A stretch of DNA of 14,084 nucleotides from Bacteroidales bacterium UBA1725 (lineage in GTDB: Bacteria > Bacteroidota > Bacteroidia > Bacteroidales > UBA932): the NCBI GenBank assembly GCA_002315815.1, contig DCIN01000087.1:1-14084 (forward strand), written 5' to 3'. The position numbers were made by a program, and so were the translations under genes. The first letter of the stretch is position 1; the number at the start of each line of letters is the position of its first letter. Below, in pieces: positions 1 to 6,042 of this stretch. The notes under the pieces are model-generated. The model did not search any database, was not told where the DNA came from, and saw only the letters and a list, made by a program, of their open reading frames with translations.

Positions 1-275
1 GCGTACCCCCTCAAACTCCCCTGAGTCGCATTCGCTCCGAAAGCGGTAGTTCATTATTAATCCAATAAAATGAATACTGGATAAATTCGGATTCGGTCTG
101 TCTATGAATATGTGGGTAATACATTGAGCAATCATTGGCCGGTATGGTTTCCGGAGTTTGATAAATACGGATAAATGGCTAAATTCGCAGGATTGTGAAT
201 TTTGTCGCAGGATTGTGACTAACTTCGAGTATTCGCGAAATAATAACGCTTAATATTTTAATATTATAATTTTCT
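1..275. other. Non-coding leader upstream of transketolase
   Basis: No credible gene is visible here. Two short frames are open from the left edge, with stops at 47-49 and 66-68. They could be the last codons of an upstream gene, but 15-21 residues are too few to identify. Within the stretch are a small hairpin (CGCT 33-36 with AGCG 42-45), the heptamer GATAAAT at 80-86, 160-166 and 170-176, the octamer TAAATTCG at 82-89 and 180-187, and a 14-bp direct repeat at 185-198 and 205-218. The last 35 bases before the tkt start are very AT-rich. No exact TAnnTTTG was found on the plus strand; the best near match is TTTG 157-160, 19 nt, TAAATTCG 180-187, with one mismatch in the -7 box. Confidence 0.6.
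185..218. repeat. Spaced 14-bp direct repeat upstream of tkt
   Basis: The sequence TCGCAGGATTGTGA occurs at 185-198 and again, identically, at 205-218, a 20-bp period of about two helical turns. This places both copies on the same face of the DNA, as expected for a pair of regulator binding sites, 58-91 bp before the tkt start codon. An operator function is inference; no regulator is encoded nearby. Confidence 0.75.
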
Positions 276-2300
276 ATGGCTAATTCGATCAGCGTGCTCA
301 ATCACGCAGCAGACAACATCCGCATCCTTGCCGCAGCAGCGGTGGAGAAGGCAAAGTCGGGACATCCCGGTGGAGCCATGGGCGGAGCTGACTTTATCAA
401 TGTTCTTTATTCAGAGTACCTTACCTATGATCCCAAGAATCCTTTATGGGCTGCCCGTGACAGATTCTTCCTGGACCCCGGTCATATGGCTCCGATGCTC
501 TATTCGCAGCTCTGTCTCGCCGGCAAGTTCACTCTGGACGAACTTGCACAGCTTCGTCAGTGGGGATCCCCCACCACAGGACACCCCGAGTTCGAGATTG
601 CACGTGGTATCGAGAACACTTCCGGTCCTCTCGGACAAGGTCACGTCTATGCCATAGGAGCGGCAATAGCAGCAAAATATCTTGCGGCTCACACCGGTAA
701 CCCTTCCTTTGCGAAGGAAACAATCTATGCCTACATCTCTGACGGTGGAGTTGAGGAGGAAATTTCACAGGGAGGTGCCCGCATCGCATCCATACTCGGT
801 CTTGACAATCTTGTAATGTTCTATGACTCGAATGACATACAGCTCTCCACCGAGACCAAGGTCGTGCTGAACGAGGATACTGCTGCCAAGTATCGTGCTC
901 TTGGATGGGAAGTTATCGAAATCAACGGCAACGATGCCGCTCAGATTCGTTCCGCTCTGGATGCTGCCCGCAAAGTTCAGGGAAAGCCGACACTCATCAT
1001 AGGCAAGTGTATTATGGGCAAGGGCGCACTGAAGGAGGACGGTTCTTCCTACGAGGCCGACTGCAAGACACACGGAGCTCCTCTGGGAGGAAACGCTTTT
1101 GTGAATACTGTCAAGAATCTCGGCGGAGACCCTCAGAATCCTTTTGCAATCTTTGACGATGTCAAGGAACTCTACGCCAACCGCGCCAAAGAACTCGAGG
1201 CTGTCTGTGCGGCACGTTATGCAGAGGAGGAAGCCTGGGCTGCCGCAAATCCCGAAATGGCTGCCCGGCAGGCTGACTGGTTCAGCGGCAAGGCTCCGAA
1301 GATTGACTGGAGCAAAGTTGCCCAGAAAGACAATGATTCCACCCGTTCAGCATCCGCTGCTTGTCTGTCAGCCCTTGCTGAGCAGGTTCCCAATATGATA
1401 TGTGCTTCGGCCGACCTCTCCAATTCTGACAAGACAGACGGCTTCCTCAAGAAGACTCACGCCCTTCAGGCCGGAGACTTCTCCGGAGCTTTCTTCCAGG
1501 CCGGTGTTTCAGAGCTTACGATGGCCTGCTGCTGTATCGGTATGGCGCTTCACGGTGGAGTCATCCCGGCTTGCGGAACTTTCTTTGTATTCTCCGATTA
1601 TATGAAGCCCGCCGTGCGTATGGCGGCTCTGATGCAACTTCCCGTCAAGTTCATCTGGACTCACGATGCATTCCGTGTCGGTGAGGATGGTCCTACTCAC
1701 GAGCCTGTGGAGCAGGAGGCTCAGATACGTCTGATGGAGAAGTTGAAGAACCGTGCCGGCAAACCTTCAGTTCTCGTACTCCGTCCCGCGGATGCCAAAG
1801 AGACTACAGAGGCCTGGGCGATTGCAATGGAGAACACTTCAAGCCCTACCGCTCTCCTTTTCTCCCGCCAGAACATCAACAACCTTCCCGAAGGCAATGA
1901 CTACAGTCAGGTATCCAAGGGAGGATACATAGTCGCCGGTTCTGACGAGAATCCCGACGTGATACTTGTGGCTACAGGTTCCGAAGTGTCCACTCTTGTT
2001 GCCGGCGCAGCACTTCTGCGTCAGGAGGGAAAGAAAGTCCGTATCGTGTCAGTCCCTTCCGAGGCTCTCTTCCGCCAGCAGTCCAAGGAATATCAGCAGG
2101 AGGTACTCCCCGCATCTGTGAAGAAGTTCGGTATGACAGCCGGTCTTCCCGTCAATCTCCTCGGACTTGTTCCGGAAGCTGAAGGCAGCATCTGGGGCTT
2201 CGAAACATTCGGATATTCAGCTCCTTACAAGGTTCTTGACGAGAAACTCGGATATACTGCGGAAAATGTCCGTATCCAGGTGAACAAACTCTTCGAGTAA
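276..2300 (+). CDS. tkt: Transketolase
   Basis: A 674-residue, full-length thiamine-diphosphate enzyme of the non-oxidative pentose phosphate pathway. It moves two-carbon ketol units between sugar phosphates in the cytoplasm. N-terminal pyrophosphate-binding domain: SGHPGG (28-33), GH (69-70), TGHPE (101-105), GPLGQG (117-122), the metal/diphosphate site SDGG followed by EEE (155-162) with YDSND (183-187), and THGAPLG (265-271). Pyrimidine-binding domain: the catalytic glutamate in GVSELTM (E413), then WTHD (461-464) and GEDGPTHEP (469-477). A C-terminal domain completes the protein. The diphosphate-binding segment differs from the E. coli form (DSND rather than DNNG), a variant I believe is common in Bacteroidetes. 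A run of three cysteines (418-420) follows the catalytic glutamate. The ATG at 276 puts the family N-terminus in register and follows an AT-rich stretch. The gene stands alone and ends at an intrinsic terminator. Confidence 0.97.
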   Translation: MANSISVLNHAADNIRILAAAAVEKAKSGHPGGAMGGADFINVLYSEYLTYDPKNPLWAARDRFFLDPGHMAPMLYSQLCLAGKFTLDELAQLRQWGSPTTGHPEFEIARGIENTSGPLGQGHVYAIGAAIAAKYLAAHTGNPSFAKETIYAYISDGGVEEEISQGGARIASILGLDNLVMFYDSNDIQLSTETKVVLNEDTAAKYRALGWEVIEINGNDAAQIRSALDAARKVQGKPTLIIGKCIMGKGALKEDGSSYEADCKTHGAPLGGNAFVNTVKNLGGDPQNPFAIFDDVKELYANRAKELEAVCAARYAEEEAWAAANPEMAARQADWFSGKAPKIDWSKVAQKDNDSTRSASAACLSALAEQVPNMICASADLSNSDKTDGFLKKTHALQAGDFSGAFFQAGVSELTMACCCIGMALHGGVIPACGTFFVFSDYMKPAVRMAALMQLPVKFIWTHDAFRVGEDGPTHEPVEQEAQIRLMEKLKNRAGKPSVLVLRPADAKETTEAWAIAMENTSSPTALLFSRQNINNLPEGNDYSQVSKGGYIVAGSDENPDVILVATGSEVSTLVAGAALLRQEGKKVRIVSVPSEALFRQQSKEYQQEVLPASVKKFGMTAGLPVNLLGLVPEAEGSIWGFETFGYSAPYKVLDEKLGYTAENVRIQVNKLFE

Positions 2301-2343
2301 GAGACAGGATACAGAAAGCGAAAACTGTTTTTTTCTGAAACGG

Positions 2344-2376
2344 GGGAGATCACAAAAGGACTCTCCCTTTTTTTTT
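2344..2376 (+). terminator. Intrinsic terminator of tkt
   Basis: GGGAGA (2344-2349) pairs perfectly with TCTCCC (2362-2367) around a 12-nt loop, followed directly by nine T residues (2368-2376). It lies 44 nt past the tkt stop. In the opposite direction the hairpin is not followed by a T tract, so it should work mainly for tkt. Confidence 0.8.
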
Positions 2377-2393
2377 GATTCATCAAATGAATC
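2377..2393. repeat. Perfect 7-bp inverted repeat at the lolD 3' end
   Basis: GATTCAT (2377-2383) and ATGAATC (2387-2393) form a perfect 7-bp stem with a 3-nt loop that spans the lolD stop codon. On the minus strand it is followed by a run of A, not T, so it is not a classical terminator for lolD. It could protect the mRNA 3' end or be part of an A-tract/hairpin/T-tract arrangement shared with the tkt terminator. Confidence 0.5.
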
Positions 2394-3036
2394 GGCCATC
2401 CTTCATATTGAGGCAGCGGTCACATAGACCGGCCAATGCCGGATCGTGAGTCACGATGACTATGGTTTGGCCGAGATCGGTTCTCAAAGTAAAGAGAAGT
2501 TTGTGGATTTCTTCCTTTGTGGATGAATCGAGATTACCTGTGGGTTCGTCGGCAAACAGGATTGCGGGTTCGTTGGCGAGGGCACGGGCAATGGCCACTC
2601 TCTGCTGTTCACCTCCGGAGAGTTCCGATGGCTTGTGTCCCGACCTTGCTCCAAGTCCCACTTTCTCAAGGAGAGACAGGGCTTTCTGTTTCGCCTGTCT
2701 CTTCGTGGTTCCTTGAATCAGTTGTGGAATCATCACATTCTCTACTGCGGTGAATTCGGGAAGAAGGTGATGGGCCTGGAATACAAAACCTATTTTCTTT
2801 CCTCGGAAGGCCGCCAAATCATTGCCTTTCAGTTTCAGTACATCCTTTCCGTCTATCTCGAGCGAACCGCAGTCCGGAGTGGACAGAGTTCCGAGAATTT
2901 GCAGAAGAGTCGTCTTTCCGGCTCCCGACGCTCCCATTATGGCTGTAACTTCGGCTTTTTCGGCGGTGAAATCAACTCCTTTGAGGACTTCCAGAGAACC
3001 GTAAGATTTATGTATATTGTTTGCTTGAAGTATCAT
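2383..3036 (-). CDS. lolD: ABC transporter ATP-binding protein, LolD family
   Basis: A 217-residue stand-alone ABC ATPase of the LolD/MacB-ATPase/FtsE group. In the Lol system LolD powers LolC/LolE to extract mature lipoproteins from the inner membrane. Visible motifs: Walker A GASGAGKT (35-42), Q-loop glutamine 87 in VFQAHHLLPEFT, signature LSGGEQQ (139-145), Walker B ILFADEP (159-165), D-loop GNLD (167-170) and switch histidine 197. The long helix between Q-loop and signature and the NLDSST end of the nucleotide site suit LolD-type proteins. No membrane-spanning partner (lolC/lolE) is encoded in this window, so the substrate rests on family resemblance; MacB-type export is the main alternative. 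It starts 4 nt after the trmN6 stop, so the two are probably co-transcribed. An exact TAnnTTTG (3042-3049, minus strand) overlaps the end of trmN6 and may be chance. Confidence 0.88.
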   Translation of the reverse strand: MILQANNIHKSYGSLEVLKGVDFTAEKAEVTAIMGASGAGKTTLLQILGTLSTPDCGSLEIDGKDVLKLKGNDLAAFRGKKIGFVFQAHHLLPEFTAVENVMIPQLIQGTTKRQAKQKALSLLEKVGLGARSGHKPSELSGGEQQRVAIARALANEPAILFADEPTGNLDSSTKEEIHKLLFTLRTDLGQTIVIVTHDPALAGLCDRCLNMKDGRFI

Positions 3037-3040
3037 AATG

Positions 3041-3745
3041 TCAAAGGTAAAAATCTTTCGTCAATAATCTGTATTCTTCGGAACGCTTGTTCCCTGTCTG
3101 GAGTGTGATTTCTTCTTCTGCGACGCCGGAAAATCTATGCTTTGTAAATTCGGCTATGATACGCTTGTGAGCTTTGACCGGAGTGGTTCTGATTCGAATT
3201 ATCCGGAAAAGATGCAGGTTGAAGGAGGCGGCAGTACGTATCAGTCTTTTCTCCTCCTCCGATGGAAGAATCAATGACAGATGTCCGTCCGGGGTGAGAT
3301 GTTCTGCAGAAAAAGCACAGATGTCGTGATATGAAAGGCTGTCAGTGTGGCGGGAAGCTGATTCTCTCGCATCGGGGTTGCGTAGAGATCCATCGAAGTA
3401 GGGCGGATTTGAAAAGATGCAGTCGAAACCGCTCCTGGGACAATATTTCTGGAGTGGAAGCCAGATGGCGTTCAGACTTCTGCTCCATTGGGAGTTGCTG
3501 AAGTTCAATGCAGCCTGTTTCGCGGACGGTTCATCAATGTCTATTGCATCAATGCTGCATTGCCCGTCCAGTCTCTGTGCAGCCATCAGTGCTATGACCC
3601 CCGTGCCGGTACCAATATCCAGTAGTCTTGAATCGGACGGGCTCAGAGTCATAGCAGCACCCAAGAGAACGGCGTCTGTGCCAAGTTTGAGAGCCGCATC
3701 GCCGTTTTCTATTGCAAAATGCTTGAATCTGAAAGTATCGGACAT
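3041..3745 (-). CDS. trmN6: tRNA1(Val) (adenine37-N6)-methyltransferase
   Basis: A 234-residue class I SAM-dependent methyltransferase of the TrmN6/YfiC family. It methylates N6 of A37, next to the anticodon of tRNA1(Val), in the cytoplasm. The N-terminal FRFKHFAIEN segment (5-14) and KLGTDAVLLGA (20-30) match the family signature. The SAM-binding motif I is LLDIGTGTG (41-49). The acidic end of strand 2 lies around DAIDID (66-71). The amino-methyltransferase motif IV is NPPY (113-116), typical of enzymes that methylate exocyclic nitrogens. A conserved ARESASRH segment (126-133) follows it. Length is normal. The ATG at 3745 lies about 20 nt downstream of the nearest minus-strand TAnnTTTG box, which supports this start. 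It is the first gene of a two-gene unit with lolD. The tRNA gene encoded back to back with it is tRNA-Pro, not the valine tRNA substrate. Confidence 0.9.
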   Translation of the reverse strand: MSDTFRFKHFAIENGDAALKLGTDAVLLGAAMTLSPSDSRLLDIGTGTGVIALMAAQRLDGQCSIDAIDIDEPSAKQAALNFSNSQWSRSLNAIWLPLQKYCPRSGFDCIFSNPPYFDGSLRNPDARESASRHTDSLSYHDICAFSAEHLTPDGHLSLILPSEEEKRLIRTAASFNLHLFRIIRIRTTPVKAHKRIIAEFTKHRFSGVAEEEITLQTGNKRSEEYRLLTKDFYL

Positions 3746-3764
3746 ATTGAGAATCTCATATTTA

Positions 3765-3800
3765 GCAAAAGTAGTGGCAAAAGTAGTGGCAAAATTAGTT
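3765..3800 (-). promoter_or_regulatory. Triplicated 12-bp promoter repeat upstream of trmN6
   Basis: On the plus strand GCAAAAGTAGTG occurs at 3765-3776 and 3777-3788 with no gap. A third, degenerate copy GCAAAATTAGTT is at 3789-3800. Read on the minus strand, each copy contains an exact Bacteroidetes -7 element: TACTTTTG (3773-3766), TACTTTTG (3785-3778) and TAATTTTG (3797-3790). The copy nearest the gene would start transcription roughly 15 nt before the trmN6 ATG. A -33-like TTTG for that box exists in the third copy (3793-3790), but the 16-nt spacer is shorter than the usual 19-21. Confidence 0.7.
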
Positions 3801-3808
3801 AATTTTCC

Positions 3809-3816
3809 TATCTTTG
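3809..3816 (+). promoter_or_regulatory. -7 element of the tRNA-Pro promoter
   Basis: TATCTTTG is an exact match to TAnnTTTG and lies 21 nt before the mature tRNA 5' end. No clear TTTG was seen at the expected -33 position. It sits 11 bp from the nearest divergent trmN6 -7 box. Confidence 0.65.
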
Positions 3817-3837
3817 CAGTCCTTTTCGGGAAAGCAT

Positions 3838-3911
3838 CGGGGTGTGGCGCAGTTGGCTAGCGCACCTGCTTTGGGAGCAGGGGGTCCCGCGTTCGAGTCG
3901 CGGTACCCCGA
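3838..3911 (+). tRNA. tRNA-Pro (anticodon TGG)
   Basis: A 74-nt cloverleaf including the discriminator base. The acceptor stem CGGGGTG (3838-3844) pairs with TACCCCG (3904-3910) with one G-T pair. The D arm is GCGC...GCGC. The anticodon stem CCTGC/GCAGG encloses the loop TTTGGGA, giving anticodon TGG (proline, reading CCN codons by wobble). The T arm is CCGCG/CGCGG with loop TTCGAGT. The discriminator is A, and CCA is not encoded. It is a single tRNA, transcribed divergently from trmN6. Confidence 0.96.
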
Positions 3912-3912
3912 C

Positions 3913-3921
3913 TTTTTTTTT
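3913..3921 (+). terminator. T tract directly after tRNA-Pro
   Basis: Nine consecutive T residues begin two bases after the acceptor stem. The GC-rich tRNA stems followed by a T tract probably serve as the terminator. The rest of the 107-nt gap to yidD (3912-4018) shows nothing else I can support. Confidence 0.6.
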
Positions 3922-4018
3922 GTGCCTGTGCATTGGGAAAAGTTGTGGAATTCATCGGAGCCGGGCAGAACAGGACTGTTGAGGTGAAATATTCCGGCAA
4001 AGCCATTCGCCTCCAGTG

Positions 4019-4246
4019 TTACGGTACGGGGTCATATCCTCCTCCGCCCAAGGGATGACAGCGGATGATTCTTTTGAATGCAAGCAGGAATCCTTTCAGA
4101 GGTCCATATTTACGGAAAGCCTCGAGCGCATATTGCGAGCAGGTGGGCGTGAACCGGCAGCTGGGAGGGGTGAAAGGAGAAATGCACAGCTGGTAAAATT
4201 TTATCAGCATAATGAAGGGTAGAGCCAGTATTGTCTTGATTCTCAT
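4019..4246 (-). CDS. yidD: Membrane protein insertion efficiency factor YidD
   Basis: A 75-residue protein of the YidD family (formerly DUF37, haemolytic domain). YidD is an inner-membrane-associated factor that helps YidC insert membrane proteins. It carries an amphipathic/hydrophobic N-terminus (LALPFIMLIKFYQ, 7-19), the family core CRFTPTCSQYALEAFRKYG (30-48) and the ending RCHPLGGGGYDP (62-73). Cysteines lie at 21, 30, 36 and 63. The frame stays open upstream to 4510, but the extra 88 residues overlap rnpA in another frame and resemble no family. The ATG at 4246 gives the usual start and overlaps the rnpA stop as ATGA, indicating translational coupling. It is the last gene of the minus-strand operon and meets tRNA-Pro tail to tail. 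Confidence 0.93.
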   Translation of the reverse strand: MRIKTILALPFIMLIKFYQLCISPFTPPSCRFTPTCSQYALEAFRKYGPLKGFLLAFKRIIRCHPLGGGGYDPVP

Positions 4247-4584
4247 ATTTTTGAGAGAATCGAAGCTATCTCCACGCGTATGGCTGCATATTCTGAAACC
4301 TGCGTTGAATTGTAGAAGAAGAGCACGTCCCGGCCCTTTTCCTGCATCAGTGATTTCTGGGTGCGGTAGGCTTCCCTTATCCGTCTTTTCAGAAGATTCC
4401 TTTTCACTGCTCTCCTGAAGTTTTTCTTCGGCACGGACACCAAAATCCTGTTCGGGGATTCGTCGTCCCTTTTGAGAACACAATATTTGAAATGGCCGAA
4501 ATGCCCCCACTTTCCTCCGGACAAAAGAGCGGCTATTGCTGACTTTCCGGACAGCCTCTCCTCCTTGCTGAGAGTGGCGGGCAT
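4243..4584 (-). CDS. rnpA: Ribonuclease P protein component
   Basis: A 113-residue basic protein subunit of RNase P, which with the RnpB RNA removes 5' leaders from tRNA precursors. The RNR signature is clear in KRNLLKRRIRE (61-71), preceded by LVSVPKKNFRRAV (48-60) and followed by DVLFFYNS (87-94). The N-terminal LSKEERLSGKSAIAAL (5-20) matches the usual opening. The frame is open further up to 4677, giving 31 more residues (rich in Pro and Arg) inside hemD, which I reject. The ATG at 4584 comes one base after the hemD stop (TAA-T-ATG). The stop overlaps the yidD start by 4 nt. In many other bacteria rnpA lies beside rpmH and dnaA; linkage to hemD is the Bacteroidetes arrangement. Confidence 0.92.
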   Translation of the reverse strand: MPATLSKEERLSGKSAIAALLSGGKWGHFGHFKYCVLKRDDESPNRILVSVPKKNFRRAVKRNLLKRRIREAYRTQKSLMQEKGRDVLFFYNSTQVSEYAAIRVEIASILSKI

Positions 4585-4585
4585 A

Positions 4586-5320
4586 TTATTTATGGGATTG
4601 GAGGTACAGTTCAATGGCCTTCGCGGCGGAAGAAGCCTCCGGAGTGGGGGCCTTGATTTCAATGGTGAGACCTGCATCCTCCATAGCCTTGACGATGCTT
4701 TTCCCGAAACTGACGAACTTGATGTTCCCCTGCTTGAAATCGGGATAGTTCTCGTACAGCGAGACTACGTCGCTGGGATTGTAGAGCACCACGATGTCGT
4801 AATATGAAAGATTGACGGAATGGAGGTTCTGTGATACGGGCTTCACTATCACTCCGAGGGTGTAGTCCAGACCGGCGGCCTGGAACAGGGAGGTGATGGG
4901 TTCCGAATTGGAATTGGCCGCCGCCGTAATCAGGAATTTCTCTGTTTTGTGCTTGGACGATATCAGGCCGACCACAGATGCGGGTGTACCGTCTCCGAAG
5001 AATATTTTCCTCTTCCTGAAAACTATGTGTTTCTGGAGGTACATAGCCACAGCCTCTGTGGTGCAGAAATATTTCATTGTCTCGGGGACCTTGAAACGCA
5101 TCTGGTCGCAGAGTTGGAAATATGCATCTATGGCATGCTTTGACGAAAAAACGATTGCCGTGTAGTCAGGGAGATTAATCTTTTCGGTCCTGAATTCCTT
5201 GGCACTCAACGGTTCGACCAGAAAGAACGGATTGAAGTCGAGCTTGGCTCCGAAACGTTTCTGAAGGGACTCGTAAGGTGCTGGATTGGAAGGCTTCTGC
5301 TGTGAGAAAAGGATATTCAT
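4586..5320 (-). CDS. hemD: Uroporphyrinogen-III synthase family protein
   Basis: A 244-residue HemD-like protein. Family members close hydroxymethylbilane into uroporphyrinogen III, with D-ring inversion, for haem, sirohaem and cobalamin synthesis in the cytoplasm. Two alpha/beta domains are recognisable. The first contains AIVFSSKHAIDAYF (55-68). The second contains LITAAANSNSEPI (130-142), DIVVLYNPSDVVSL (175-188), FVSFGKSIVKAMEDAG (202-217) and the C-terminal APTPEASSAAKAIELYL (224-240), the counterpart of the family TPE...A(I/L) helix. The family is very divergent, so the call rests on these patterns plus the characteristic position between DUF4271 and rnpA. No other tetrapyrrole gene is present here. 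The gap to DUF4271 is 20 nt; the TAA stop is one base before the rnpA ATG. Confidence 0.82.
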   Translation of the reverse strand: MNILFSQQKPSNPAPYESLQKRFGAKLDFNPFFLVEPLSAKEFRTEKINLPDYTAIVFSSKHAIDAYFQLCDQMRFKVPETMKYFCTTEAVAMYLQKHIVFRKRKIFFGDGTPASVVGLISSKHKTEKFLITAAANSNSEPITSLFQAAGLDYTLGVIVKPVSQNLHSVNLSYYDIVVLYNPSDVVSLYENYPDFKQGNIKFVSFGKSIVKAMEDAGLTIEIKAPTPEASSAAKAIELYLQSHK

Positions 5321-5340
5321 CTTGTGCCGCTCTTTCGTTA

Positions 5341-6042
5341 TTACAGTACCCTTGCCGCAATCAAAATGGCAAGTGGCACGATTTCAAGGGCGCAAAGATA
5401 CAAAAATGTTGAAAAACCGGAACAATTTTGCGATAAAATATGGCCTCTTCTGAATGCGGAAAGAGCATAAAACAGTGCACATTCACACAAAAATATATTC
5501 TTGCAGACAGAGTCCGTGGCCTTGAAGACGAAAAGAACTCCGAGACTGACGGTCATAAGCACGCACAACATTATGAAGTAATTTCTCGAAACGTGTGCGC
5601 TCGCATCGGAAATCTCTCTGCCGGCTCTCGGCCGGAAAAGACAGGACAAGATGTATCTGAGCAGCAGGAACAGCAGAAAAACGCCTGCCGTTACGGCTAT
5701 GCTCCACTCTTGGCTGAAACAATCCATAAAAGAAGGGTCAAACAGCCTGTATCGGTTGCAAATGAGTATGAAAGGGAGCAGGGCAGCCAGAGCGCAGTTG
5801 TTGCGTTGTCTGGCCATACTGATGTTATGCTCCAGATCCATTGTGAGTTTTTTTCTTGTGACACTCCCGAACAATGTCGGTGCAAGTCTGAAGAAAGTAC
5901 TCAGAATCAGTGCTGTGACAATCACGGCCAAAATTACGAGGCCAGATGTTATTCTGTCTGCCGGGATACAGCCCGGGGCGATGCTGTCCACAGGACACTG
6001 CGGCATATCCAGACTTCCGCTCCTGAAAATATCTTCAGCCAT
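5341..6042 (-). CDS. DUF4271 integral membrane protein
   Basis: A 233-residue membrane protein of unknown function, matching the DUF4271 family by architecture and position upstream of hemD. Likely membrane segments lie near 33-52, 82-96, 113-133, 154-173, 182-198 and 210-230, separated by short basic loops (SVTRKK 60-65, RPRAGRE 137-143). The N-terminal 30 residues are soluble and carry two cysteines. No catalytic motif is apparent. The ATG overlaps the stop of the upstream SUI1 gene by one base (TGATG), so translation is probably coupled. A minus-strand TATCTTTG (5400-5393) inside its last codons could act as a hemD promoter, but the sequence is constrained by coding. Its conserved place beside hemD, rnpA and yidD hints at a membrane or protein-insertion role; that is inference only. 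Confidence 0.75.
   Translation of the reverse strand: MAEDIFRSGSLDMPQCPVDSIAPGCIPADRITSGLVILAVIVTALILSTFFRLAPTLFGSVTRKKLTMDLEHNISMARQRNNCALAALLPFILICNRYRLFDPSFMDCFSQEWSIAVTAGVFLLFLLLRYILSCLFRPRAGREISDASAHVSRNYFIMLCVLMTVSLGVLFVFKATDSVCKNIFLCECALFYALSAFRRGHILSQNCSGFSTFLYLCALEIVPLAILIAARVL

Noticed and set aside
1..68. Possible C-terminal end of an upstream protein (stops at 47-49 or 66-68)
   Set aside because: Only 15-21 residues are visible, in two competing frames, with no recognisable family.
4019..4510. A 163-residue version of YidD starting at 4510
   Set aside because: The extra N-terminus lies entirely over rnpA in another frame; the ATG at 4246 gives the normal 75-residue protein with a coupled start.
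4243..4677. A 144-residue version of RnpA starting at 4677
   Set aside because: The added residues overlap hemD and do not resemble the RnpA N-terminus, which begins at 4584.
5393..5400. Minus-strand TATCTTTG as a separate hemD promoter
   Set aside because: It is inside the DUF4271 coding sequence, the predicted leader is long, and only a loose TTG lies 22 nt upstream; a chance match is likely.
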